From an uncultured Planctomycetaceae bacterium (GTDB lineage Bacteria; Planctomycetota; Planctomycetia; Pirellulales; Pirellulaceae), in contig CAIPEB010000651.1 in the NCBI GenBank assembly GCA_903863885.1, positions 1 to 38,380 of the forward strand: DNA of 38,380 bases, read 5' to 3'. The position numbers and the translations under genes were made by a program. The notes below the pieces were generated by a model. That model worked only from the letters and a program-made list of their open reading frames with translations, made no database searches and was not told where the DNA came from. Below, piece after piece: positions 9,006 to 17,067 of the stretch (position 1 is its first letter; every line of letters begins with the position of its first letter).

Positions 9006-9669
9006 CTGCGATTCGGGCGAAGGAGTTGGGCGTCGCACGCAGAAGAACGCTCGGGCGACTCCGGCTTCGGCATCCGACGTCAGCAGCGTGATGACACGGC
9101 CGGCCAACTCGCCGAGTTGCCGGACCAAGCGGCGAACTGGGTTCCAACGCACGGATCGGCTTAGCAGCCTGTTGAACGAAACCCGACTCCACGTGCGAAT
9201 ATCCTCTCCCGCAGGACGGTTTGCCTGAGAACGTGTTTGAAGAATCCAATTCACCCTCCTGCAATGCGGGAGGGTCGAACGCGAAAGCGTCCGGGGAGGG
9301 GCATTCCCCCGCTCTCCGGCCCTGGCGGGCCGCCTCTCCCCAAGGGGCGAGTGAATTTCAAAACACCTTCCAAGGCATCTTCACATATGCATATCTTCCG
9401 CCAGCACCATCGTCACGACCGAAACACCGCGAAAATGTGGTGCAGGGTTCCGAGGTGGCACAGTGGGCTGTCGACGCCGAACAGTCTTCCTCCCAGACTG
9501 GTAAGCCTGTGACCAAGCTGGGGCGTTCTTTTGCGGCAATCGGGCCACCACGGTACAATGCCGGCCGACGTCGCCGTGGCAGCGAGATTTCACCGCAAAG
9601 TCGGACGCGTTTCCAGAACATTACCGAGCGGGTGACGGTGCCCGCCTCATTCTTCATCCGAGGAAGGCC
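9006..9669. other. 660-base intergenic region
   Basis: No gene supported. The first 240 bases show nothing recognisable; then comes the palindrome-rich element at 9248-9357; the final 300 bases lead into the thioredoxin-like gene without a convincing promoter. Confidence 0.45.
9248..9357. repeat. Palindrome-rich 110-bp element with terminal inverted repeats
   Basis: It is bounded by AATTCACCCTCC and GGCGAGTGAATT, inverted repeats matching at 10 of 12 positions. The interior is a series of GC-rich hairpins: CTCC/GGGAG around the centre at 9262, a GGCCC-TGGC-GGGCC hairpin and a CTCCCC/GGGGCGAG pair. It resembles the REP/MITE-like elements scattered between planctomycete genes. Other copies outside the window are expected but cannot be checked here. 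Confidence 0.5.
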
Positions 9670-10326
9670 ATGCGTTTTCCATCGCTCAAATCGTGTTTGG
9701 TCTTCGCGGCCGGCGGCGTGAGTTGTCTCGCGGGACTGATCGCCCTCCTCGTGCTGGCTTCCTACCTGATGATGCGCCGGATGGACTCGGGAGAAGGGGG
9801 CTCGCCGAAATTGTCACTGCAGCCTCCCACGCTATTCGCTACGCAGCCGGCAGATTTCAATCTCTCCGCGGTCGACCGGAATTCCAAAACGATCAGTCTC
9901 GAAGACTACCGTGGCCGCGTGATCGTATTGAACATCTGGGCGACGTGGTGCTTCCCCTGCATGGCGGAACTTCCAAGCCTGGGCAAGCTGGCTTCCCACT
10001 ACTCCAAGAACGAAGACGTTGCCGTGATTTGCGTCAGCGAAGAACCGGCGGACACCATTTTCAAGAACAAATCTGCCCAAAACTCCGGAGCTCCGATTTG
10101 CGCTTTGGCGGGAGGCAAATTGCCGGCTGCTTATCAGACGCAAGGCATCCCGGCCACGTTTCTCATCGGACGGGACGGCATGATCACGGCCAAACATATT
10201 GGCAGCGCAGATTGGTCGCATCCCACGGTCATCTCGTGTATTGACGCGATGCGGCAGCAACCCGTGAACACGCCTTCACACAACCCGGCATCCGGAGAAT
10301 CGCAGGCGAAGACTCAGGTCGAATAA
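9670..10326 (+). CDS. TlpA/ResA-like membrane-anchored thioredoxin-fold protein
   Basis: A 218-residue protein. A single N-terminal helix (about 8-34) anchors it so that the thioredoxin domain (about 58-195) faces outside the cytoplasm. The redox motif is WCFPC (93-97), preceded by VIVLNIWAT; the cis-proline loop is GIPATFLI. It would reduce or isomerise disulfides in exported proteins, for example during cytochrome maturation. Oddity: the last 23 residues (QQPVNTPSH onwards) and the stop codon lie inside a dispersed 100-bp repeat, so the tail was acquired by insertion; the thioredoxin fold is complete without it. Confidence 0.9.
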   Translation: MRFPSLKSCLVFAAGGVSCLAGLIALLVLASYLMMRRMDSGEGGSPKLSLQPPTLFATQPADFNLSAVDRNSKTISLEDYRGRVIVLNIWATWCFPCMAELPSLGKLASHYSKNEDVAVICVSEEPADTIFKNKSAQNSGAPICALAGGKLPAAYQTQGIPATFLIGRDGMITAKHIGSADWSHPTVISCIDAMRQQPVNTPSHNPASGESQAKTQVE

Positions 10327-10354
10327 GGCCTCCCCGGTCGGCGTAAGTCTTGCG
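10254..10354 (+). repeat. 100-bp dispersed repeat, copy B (encodes the end of the thioredoxin-like gene)
   Basis: Homologous to 2933-3034. The thioredoxin-like frame runs through the first 73 bases of the repeat to a TAA; copy A has TAG at the equivalent place in the same frame. Confidence 0.75.
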
Positions 10355-10391
10355 GGACATCACGACATCCTGATAACGAAATGTGGTTCCA

Positions 10392-12104
10392 ATGAAGACG
10401 GCAGGGTTCGGTGGCAAACGGGAAGAGTCGCGATGGTCGCCGACGAGCAGACTTCTCGGGATATTCTTCTTGGCGCTCGTGGTCGCAGGGAACGCCCGCG
10501 GCTCTCTCGCCGACGAACCGCTGCTGGTGGCTCATTGGAAGTTGGCCAGCGACGCGAGTGACTCCTCGGCCAACCATCTGCACGCGACGAATCACGGCGT
10601 GAGATTCTCCGAAGGCGCCGCCGTCTTCAACGGAAAGGACGCCTATCTCGAGGTTGCTGACAGCGAGCACCTCCGCTTGGGAACGGGAAGTTTCACCATC
10701 ACCGTCCGAGTGCATACCGAAGAGAAGCTGAACGACGTTCTGGGCGATGTGCTGAGCAAGTTCCAACCGGCCACGCGCACCGGCGTGCTCCTCACCCTCA
10801 TGAACTACCCTGGCGTGACGAACGCGCAGTCAAACCTGCGCAATCTGTGCTTCGGAATCGACGCCAACACGCCCGTCGGCTCATGGGAGGATCTCGGCCG
10901 CCCAGGTGACAGCCGTCACGTGCGGTCCCTGTGCGTCTTCGACGGGAATCTCTACGCCTCCACCTGGGAACCCGCCGCCGGTGACGCCGGCGGTGTCTAT
11001 CGGTTCGAGGGCAAAGATAACTGGGTGCACGTCGGATCACCGGACAAGGCCAACGCGATCAGTGCGCTGTGTGTCTGTAACGGAAAACTGTACGCCGGTT
11101 CGGAGTGGTACGACGGCGGCGGGTCCTCGCTCCCCTTGTCGGAAAACACACATTCCGGCGGGCGCGTGTGGCGTTACGATGGCGACCGGATGTGGACCGA
11201 CTGCGGGCAAGTCGACGCGGAGGTCACGTCCGTCTCGGGACTCGTCGAATTCAACGGCGAGCTGTACGCCGGTACCGGGACGACGGGTTCGCATCATCCG
11301 CTGGGCAAGAACAAAGGACTGTTCCGCTACCGCGGCGGGACCAATTGGGAATCGCTCGGTTGTCCGGACAGGCGGACGGTTCATCTGGGCGTCTACAACG
11401 GGAACATCTACGCGTTGAGCTACGACGGCGGCTACGTCTTTCGCTACGACGGCGACGGCAAATGGACCGATTACGGTCCCCCTCCGGAGACGACTCAGAC
11501 GTACTCTTTCATGGTTTATCAGGGAAAGCTGCACTTCTGTACGTGGCCGAAGGCTCTGCTCGTTCGCAACGACGGCCCGGGCAATTGGGCCGTGCTGGGC
11601 CGGCCCGGCCAAGAGACGGAATCGATGGCGGTCAGCCTGTACAACGGGAAGCTCTACCTGGGAACGCTTCCCCTGGCACAGGTCTACCGCTATGACGGAG
11701 TCAATAATCTGACCTTGGTCGGCCGGTTGGATCACACACCAGACGTCGTTTACCGGCGTGCCTGGTCGATGGCCGTCTACGGCGGCAGACTCTACTGCGG
11801 CGTGCTGCCTTCGGGACACGTTCTCCGTGTCGAAGCCGGAAAGAGCGTCACGCACGACCGAGCCCTGGAACCGGGCTGGCGGCACATCGCCGCGGTGAAG
11901 GACGGCGGCTCGCTACGCCTTTACGTTGACGGCCGGTGTGTGGCCCGGAACGACGGGTTCGACCCCAAGGCCTTCAACCTCGACAACGATCAACCGCTGC
12001 GCATCGGTTTTGGCGAGCACGATTACTTCAACGGCAGGATGAAGGACCTGCGCATTTACAGGGGAGTGCTCTCCGATGCCGCGATTGCGGCCGACACCCG
12101 CTGA
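10392..12104 (+). CDS. Secreted LamG protein with a beta-propeller inserted in the jelly roll
   Basis: About 570 residues; signal peptide (RLLGIFFLALVVAGNARG) within the first ~45. The LamG/concanavalin fold begins at about 50 (LLVAHWKLASDASDSSANHL, AAVFNGKDAYLEV, GSFTITVRV), then breaks off. Residues ~155-490 form six to seven kelch-like blades, each with a Y(N/Q)GKLY-type strand and a V(Y/W)RYDG(D) strand followed by a W-(T/V)-DLG-like strand. The LamG fold then resumes (WRHIAAVKDGGSLRLYVDG, LRIGFGEHDYFNGRMKDLRI). It probably binds sugars or proteins outside the cell. Start: ATG 10392 gives the better signal peptide; a GTG nine bases earlier is possible. No catalytic motif. Confidence 0.85.
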   Translation: MKTAGFGGKREESRWSPTSRLLGIFFLALVVAGNARGSLADEPLLVAHWKLASDASDSSANHLHATNHGVRFSEGAAVFNGKDAYLEVADSEHLRLGTGSFTITVRVHTEEKLNDVLGDVLSKFQPATRTGVLLTLMNYPGVTNAQSNLRNLCFGIDANTPVGSWEDLGRPGDSRHVRSLCVFDGNLYASTWEPAAGDAGGVYRFEGKDNWVHVGSPDKANAISALCVCNGKLYAGSEWYDGGGSSLPLSENTHSGGRVWRYDGDRMWTDCGQVDAEVTSVSGLVEFNGELYAGTGTTGSHHPLGKNKGLFRYRGGTNWESLGCPDRRTVHLGVYNGNIYALSYDGGYVFRYDGDGKWTDYGPPPETTQTYSFMVYQGKLHFCTWPKALLVRNDGPGNWAVLGRPGQETESMAVSLYNGKLYLGTLPLAQVYRYDGVNNLTLVGRLDHTPDVVYRRAWSMAVYGGRLYCGVLPSGHVLRVEAGKSVTHDRALEPGWRHIAAVKDGGSLRLYVDGRCVARNDGFDPKAFNLDNDQPLRIGFGEHDYFNGRMKDLRIYRGVLSDAAIAADTR

Positions 12105-12524
12105 CCTCCGGCCGTCATGACCGGAATTCCTCTGGAGCGTCTCCGGGGCAGGCCAGTGTCACTTAAAACAAAAAGTCGGCGGCGTGATGGCCATTTGCAC
12201 TGTCAGAGCCATTTCGAGCACTGCGTCTTATCGGCGTCAAACGTGCAGGCATTGCGGAACACCTTGCACTTCTTGTCGCATCGTTGGCTCACAAGCATCC
12301 GGCCAATTGAATAGGATATTCTTTGGCTCTGCCTGCGCCGCAGGCCGAAATTGTCCGTGGACGCGGACAGTTCCGTCCCTGCCCGCGTCCGACAGCACTC
12401 GCATTGCGTCGAGGCCTGGCCTGGACCACGCGAAGGCCATTCGCGAGTCGATCGCGCTGTGGGCGGAAGCCACTTCCGGGCCGAAGTAGTTGAATCTCAG
12501 AACGCTGTACCGAAGGAGGTTCCG
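12105..12524. other. Gene-free stretch with one dispersed repeat
   Basis: It holds copy 2 of the 150-bp repeat and the ribosome site of the next gene (AAGGAGGT at 12513-12520). The frame of the following gene is open upstream through this region, but the strong ribosome site fixes its start at 12525. Confidence 0.5.
12196..12345 (+). repeat. 150-bp dispersed repeat, copy 2
   Basis: Matches the minus strand of 7110-7259, with shared blocks GAGCACTGCGTCT and GGCATTGCGGAACACCTTG. Similarity fades after about 130 bases. Confidence 0.7.
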
Positions 12525-13679
12525 ATGGAAAGCGCAAAGCCGAAAGCCAAACTGACACGATCAAGTCGCTCTCGAAAAGCCCGTCCGGCAAGTTCCCTGG
12601 CTCATCTGCTTTCGCTTGGCATCTTTACCCTGGCGGCATTCACGTGCGTTTGCGAGCCAGCCAGGGGCGCTGAACTGGCCAAGGGCGATACGAAGCGCGT
12701 TGACCTGGGCGGCGGTGTGACGCTGGAACTCGTGTGCATTCCGCCCGGAGAGTTCACGATGGGCAGCACGCCGGAAGAAAAGGCTTGGGCCGTCGGCCCG
12801 GAAGGAGGCTGGATCCCCGGGACGGGACGCGAAACACCTGAAGGCGATCCACGGCCCGCGCGGATCAAGCAGGGTTTCTGGATGGGACGGACGGAGGTCA
12901 GCGTCGGACAATTCCGGCGATTTGTCGAGGAAACGGGCTTTGTCACCGACGCCGAAAAGCCCGGCGGATGGACCCAGTGCTTCAACCCGGAGTGGGACGG
13001 ATATCACCACACAACTCAGGTCGTGCAGCCCTGGAAAAGTATGTCGGGAAAGAGCTGGCGCGACCCGAATTGGGCGTTCCCGAACTTGGATGTCTATCCC
13101 GTGGTGTGCGTGAGCTGGAACGACGACCGAGCTTTCTGCCAGTGGTTGACGAAACGGGAACGCGCGGCCGGACGGCTGCCGGAGGGGCTGGAGTACCGGC
13201 TGCCCACAGAAGCGGAGTGGGAGTACGCCTGCCGGGGCGACCGTCCGCGGGCGATCTTCTGGTGGGGAGATGAACTCGAAGAGGGCGAGGGAAGACTGAA
13301 CATCTCGGCCTGCGATTTCCTGCCGGGCAGGACGAAGACATGGCCGCTGGGAAAGGCGCCGTGGAGCGACGGGTATGCGTTCGTCTCGCCGGTGGACCAT
13401 TACGGCGAAAGGGGCCGCAACGGTTTCGGACTGGCCGACATGTGCGGCGGCGTGTGGGAGTTTGTGCTGGACCACTTCGACCCGCAAGGAGCCCACGAAG
13501 AAGCGTATTTCGTCGACAAGGACCCGCATCCCGTCTGCCGCGGCGGCAACTACTTCGATGTGCCCGGCAACGCCCGCTGCGCCGTCCGCCTGGGCATCCA
13601 AAGTCCCACTTACTCCGACTCCCGCGACGGATTTCGCATCTGTCTGGGAAGCCCCGTGGCTGGTGAACCAGCGAAATAG
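12525..13679 (+). CDS. Secreted FGE-fold (sulfatase-modifying-factor-like) protein, probably not a true FGE
   Basis: A 384-residue protein with a leader and hydrophobic signal (LLSLGIFTLAAFTCVC) and one FGE-sulfatase domain (about 62-380). Family motifs: IPPGEFTMGS, GFWMGRTEVSVGQFRRFV, YPVVCVSWNDDRAFCQWL, YRLPTEAEWEYACRG, NGFGLADMCGGVWEFV and the ending RDGFRICLG. True formylglycine-generating enzymes carry two copper-binding cysteines in the segment after RGGS-Y; here that segment reads RGGNYFDVPGNARC and lacks the pair, and no sulfatase is nearby. It is more likely a binding or otherwise diverged member. Start supported by AAGGAGGT four bases before the ATG. Confidence 0.9.
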   Translation: MESAKPKAKLTRSSRSRKARPASSLAHLLSLGIFTLAAFTCVCEPARGAELAKGDTKRVDLGGGVTLELVCIPPGEFTMGSTPEEKAWAVGPEGGWIPGTGRETPEGDPRPARIKQGFWMGRTEVSVGQFRRFVEETGFVTDAEKPGGWTQCFNPEWDGYHHTTQVVQPWKSMSGKSWRDPNWAFPNLDVYPVVCVSWNDDRAFCQWLTKRERAAGRLPEGLEYRLPTEAEWEYACRGDRPRAIFWWGDELEEGEGRLNISACDFLPGRTKTWPLGKAPWSDGYAFVSPVDHYGERGRNGFGLADMCGGVWEFVLDHFDPQGAHEEAYFVDKDPHPVCRGGNYFDVPGNARCAVRLGIQSPTYSDSRDGFRICLGSPVAGEPAK

Positions 13680-13685
13680 GAAAAG

Positions 13686-13806
13686 AGGCAAGGTCTGTGA
13701 GACGGAGAGACCGTTGAGCCGTCGCGTGGCAAGCAGCAGTACCCGTCCGCCGACGAACGACCCGACGGCGCAGAGTGCTCCGAGGATCATGAACACGGAT
13801 GACGGA
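13686..13806 (-). pseudogene. Truncated copy of the TM/zinc-ribbon gene
   Basis: Minus-strand translation gives SVFMILGALCAVGSFVGG and LLLATRRLNGLSVS, matching the transmembrane half of the protein at 3296-3502 almost residue for residue (LLLATRRPSGLSVT there). The zinc-ribbon half is absent and the frame runs on into unrelated sequence. It lies just after the FGE-fold gene, on the other strand. Confidence 0.7.
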
Positions 13807-13839
13807 ACCGTTGCCTGCCCGACCGAATACGTCCCCTTC

Positions 13840-14304
13840 TTATCTCATTCGCGACAGACTCGAAATGCTCCAAGCCGGGATGCACAGTTCCCTCGCGATC
13901 CGGCGTGCGTCATCGGTCGGGCCCTGGTGCGACAAGCCGATGAAATCCACACCCACGGTGTTAACCACGTAAATCCGGACCGGGGTTCTTCCCGAGACGG
14001 TCAATTCCCTCATTCGAAGTTGGAGTTCTCCGCGCTTGGCGGCGTCCTCAGTCGTATTGAGTTGTTCTGCAAGAGCCCTGTACTCCGCCTGTTGTCGTGT
14101 CAGTTTCTCTGCCTCTTCCTTTGAATACACGGTCAGAGCGTAGGCGTCCGTGCGCGATGACAGAGCGACAAAATCACCCGCCCGTAGCAGCGAAAGCAAA
14201 GTCTGTTGCTGCGGCGCAGATGTCTGTTCCTGCGATCGACCGGCGGACAACAAAACCGCAAACCCAACCAACAGCACGCATGCGGCGACGGCCGTCGTCT
14301 TCAT
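13840..14304 (-). CDS. Small secreted protein with coiled coil
   Basis: A 154-residue protein. The signal peptide (MKTTAVAACVLLVGFAVLLS) is cleaved near AGRSQ. A Gln-rich stretch and a beta-like segment (LLRAGDFVALSSR) precede a charged helix (about 60-105, KEEAEKLTRQQAEYRALAEQ) with coiled-coil character, then a C-terminal beta segment (VRIYVVNTVGVDFIGL). No family recognised. Start: ATG 14304, preceded by a G-rich site; the frame upstream has no leader quality. Confidence 0.7.
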   Translation of the reverse strand: MKTTAVAACVLLVGFAVLLSAGRSQEQTSAPQQQTLLSLLRAGDFVALSSRTDAYALTVYSKEEAEKLTRQQAEYRALAEQLNTTEDAAKRGELQLRMRELTVSGRTPVRIYVVNTVGVDFIGLSHQGPTDDARRIARELCIPAWSISSLSRMR

Positions 14305-14507
14305 CGGTATCCCCCGTCTTGCTGATCGACACCCTGAATTGGCGCCTCCATTCTGGAGTCTTCCTGCTGTGACCGCAAACTGTTTCCCCGACGACGATCG
14401 CACCTCGGATTCACGGCTGCCGGCAGCGGTCACCGCCAAGGTTCGTTTATCATGAGGACGCGACGAAAGTCACGGGCCACTGCACGAGCCGCAACCGGGA
14501 GACTGCG

Positions 14508-16826
14508 ATGACGCACAACAAACGGGAACTATGTCTCTTCTTAGGGTTCGTGCTGACAGCCCTGGGCCTGAATGCAGCGGTTGGAGCGGAACTGAACCCG
14601 GGGCAACCAGGCAACCCCGGCGTGCAACTTGCCGGTTACCGCATTGAAACGCGGCAGCAATCCACCTTGATCGTCGATGACTGCGGCGAGTTGGTGGGCA
14701 AGGTGTTGCCGTGGAGCAGTGATACCATTCAGTCTGACGACGAGCTGGAACCATCCGGCGAGTGCCTCGTGCGCTGGCGCCGCACTTTCCGGTTGAACGA
14801 CGGCCAGCCGAAGCAGCAGGTGCGGCTCGTGATGGACTTCGAAGCCGCACACGCTTGCCGCTTCGCCTTGATTCCCGGCATCTCGTGGAACGGCAACAAG
14901 AACGATCCCGGCAACGTGTATCACGGCTTCACGCATCAGGGAACACCTTGGACGTTCGCATGGCACCGCACGCTCATTCCCGGAGCCACATACTCGGAGG
15001 GCGATCGTCACTCGGTTGGACTGTTTGCTGATGTGAGCGATCCACGCGCGGGCCTGTCCTGCTCACTGATCCCTTCCGCGGAAACCACGGTCCACCGCCT
15101 GATCTTTCCCGAGGAGGAAATGCCGCAGCGAGTGGTGATACGCGAAGACGGTCTCAGCCCGGGACAGGCAGGAGTTTTCGAGTTGAGCCCGGGGCAGGTC
15201 TTCACCGCCACCGCGTGGCTGGTCCTGCACCGTGTGGACAAGTCGCGTCCCGGCTACCGCTTCCTTCTGGATGCGGCATGGAGGCATTTCTACAAAGCAC
15301 CTATCGCACAGCGCTCGGTGAATGAACTTCGCGATTTCTCCATCAGCTACGTCAAGTCGCTGTGGAATGATCGGGCTAAGAAGTTCTGCATCGCGATGGC
15401 CAGCAATGGCCACGGTGATTGGAAGCCGCACGAATCGTTCGAGATTGGTTGGGTCGGACGCAACGGCGATTCCGCCAACGCCATGCTTGCCGATTACCTG
15501 CGGACAAACAACAGTTCCTCGCTCGATATGGGAATGGCATGCCTCGATGTCTGGGCCGCGCAAGCGACCGGCGAACCTGAACGCCCGGGGCAGGTGTCAC
15601 CAGAGGCGATCCGCCGGTGGGTCGGCACGTGGGTCGTCACCTACGACAACCGCGCGGTCGCGCATTTGACGTTCTTCCCATCGGGGCAAATCGGTGATCA
15701 CCCCACTTGGGGGCGCGGCACACTGCGAGTGATCCCGGAGGGTCTGGCCTGCGATTGGTCGGGTGGCGAACGTGAAACTTACTGCCTGCAGCAGGACGAA
15801 ACGCTCAAGGTGGTACACGTAAAAGACGGAAAGACGTTCATCGGCTCTGGCCGTCGCGGCGCATCAGAGAAGTTCCGCAGCCTGGCCGGGGACATTAACA
15901 ATTTGAGCGAGGGCACCGTCGAGTTCTTCAAGGCCTATGAACTTTCCGCTCGATGCGGCCAACCGCGGCCGCGTTTTCGGGAACTTGCAGCGGCGATCTG
16001 CGACGAGGCGGTCGCCAATCAGCAACCGGACGGCGGCTTCACCGGCTACCACGCCGATAAGGGGGCCATTGGCGCCAGCATGATTCCTGCACTGCTGCGG
16101 GCCTACGACGTCACGGGAAAGGCCGACTATCTGCGATCGGCGCGGTCCGCAATGGAATATTACGTGGCAATGTTCCACCGCGATGGTTATCTCTGGGGCG
16201 CCACGCTCGACACGTCCTCGATCGACAAAGAAACCGTCTTTCCTCTGCTGGAATCGGCAGTGCGTCTGTACGAGGTTACCCGTGAGAAAGACTATCTGAA
16301 CCAGGCCGAGGAACTGGCCTGGTACCATTCGGCTTGGCAGCTCACGCAGAGCATTCCGAACGTGCCCGGTTCGCTCATGGACGCAGTTCATTACGAAACG
16401 TTTGGCAGCACCACGGTGGCGACCGTGCATATGTGTGCCGATTCGTATAGCTTGTTGACATTCCAGCCTTTGGTGAAGCTCGCTCGCTATACCGGCAACG
16501 ACCAGTGGCGTGAGCGTGCCGTGGCGGTATGGTCGACTTCCACGTACGGAATCTCTGACGGAACATGGCGGCTGATGGGGCAGGGACCTCGCCCGCGCGG
16601 CAGCCAGGACGAGACCGTCAATCACACAGACTGGAACTACCGGATCGGCATCGGGCTCAATCTCGACCGTAACAACCCTCGCGGTTCGGGCAGCGAATGG
16701 CTCACGATCTGGCCCAGTGCCATCCGGCTGGAAATCCTGGCGGATCCGGAGTTGCGATCGCTCGTTGAAGCCATTCCTGTTAAACCGCTTCCAGGTCCGG
16801 TGAACCAGGAGCTATCATGTCGCTGA
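14508..16826 (+). CDS. Secreted (alpha/alpha)6-barrel, glycoside-hydrolase-like protein with inserted beta domain
   Basis: 772 residues; signal peptide about 1-27 (LCLFLGFVLTALGLNAAVGA). The N-terminal ~230 residues form a beta-sandwich (VRWRRTFRLNDG, FALIPGISWNGNKNDPG). From about 240 a helical repeat domain follows, typical of alpha/alpha toroids acting on polysaccharides (AAWRHFYKAP, NQQPDGGFTGY, LLESAVRLYEVTREKDYLNQ, EELAWYHSAWQ). The toroid is interrupted at about 362-455 by a small beta domain (GTWVVTYDNRAVAHLTFFPS, ERETYCLQQDETLKVVHV) of lipocalin-like character. The first three quarters resemble uncharacterised planctomycete hydrolases; catalytic residues cannot be named. Followed by a sialidase-like gene on the same strand, 241 bases on. 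Confidence 0.75.
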   Translation: MTHNKRELCLFLGFVLTALGLNAAVGAELNPGQPGNPGVQLAGYRIETRQQSTLIVDDCGELVGKVLPWSSDTIQSDDELEPSGECLVRWRRTFRLNDGQPKQQVRLVMDFEAAHACRFALIPGISWNGNKNDPGNVYHGFTHQGTPWTFAWHRTLIPGATYSEGDRHSVGLFADVSDPRAGLSCSLIPSAETTVHRLIFPEEEMPQRVVIREDGLSPGQAGVFELSPGQVFTATAWLVLHRVDKSRPGYRFLLDAAWRHFYKAPIAQRSVNELRDFSISYVKSLWNDRAKKFCIAMASNGHGDWKPHESFEIGWVGRNGDSANAMLADYLRTNNSSSLDMGMACLDVWAAQATGEPERPGQVSPEAIRRWVGTWVVTYDNRAVAHLTFFPSGQIGDHPTWGRGTLRVIPEGLACDWSGGERETYCLQQDETLKVVHVKDGKTFIGSGRRGASEKFRSLAGDINNLSEGTVEFFKAYELSARCGQPRPRFRELAAAICDEAVANQQPDGGFTGYHADKGAIGASMIPALLRAYDVTGKADYLRSARSAMEYYVAMFHRDGYLWGATLDTSSIDKETVFPLLESAVRLYEVTREKDYLNQAEELAWYHSAWQLTQSIPNVPGSLMDAVHYETFGSTTVATVHMCADSYSLLTFQPLVKLARYTGNDQWRERAVAVWSTSTYGISDGTWRLMGQGPRPRGSQDETVNHTDWNYRIGIGLNLDRNNPRGSGSEWLTIWPSAIRLEILADPELRSLVEAIPVKPLPGPVNQELSCR

Positions 16827-17067
16827 AAGCGGGACGGTCTCCGAACGGCGCTGACGCGGGCAACGGTTCGAAAACGGGTGGAACATGGATCAGACGGAAG
16901 AATTCGCCGATGGCGACCGAGTGACGGGGCCACCCACATCAGATGGTACGACCAGAAAGTGTGGTAAGCGCGACAGCCATATGAATCTGGCAAAACACAG
17001 AAACTCAGCGCCGCACAGCGTGAGCGCCCCCTTTGCGATGCACTGCTGAAAACAGAGGAGCGGCCCC

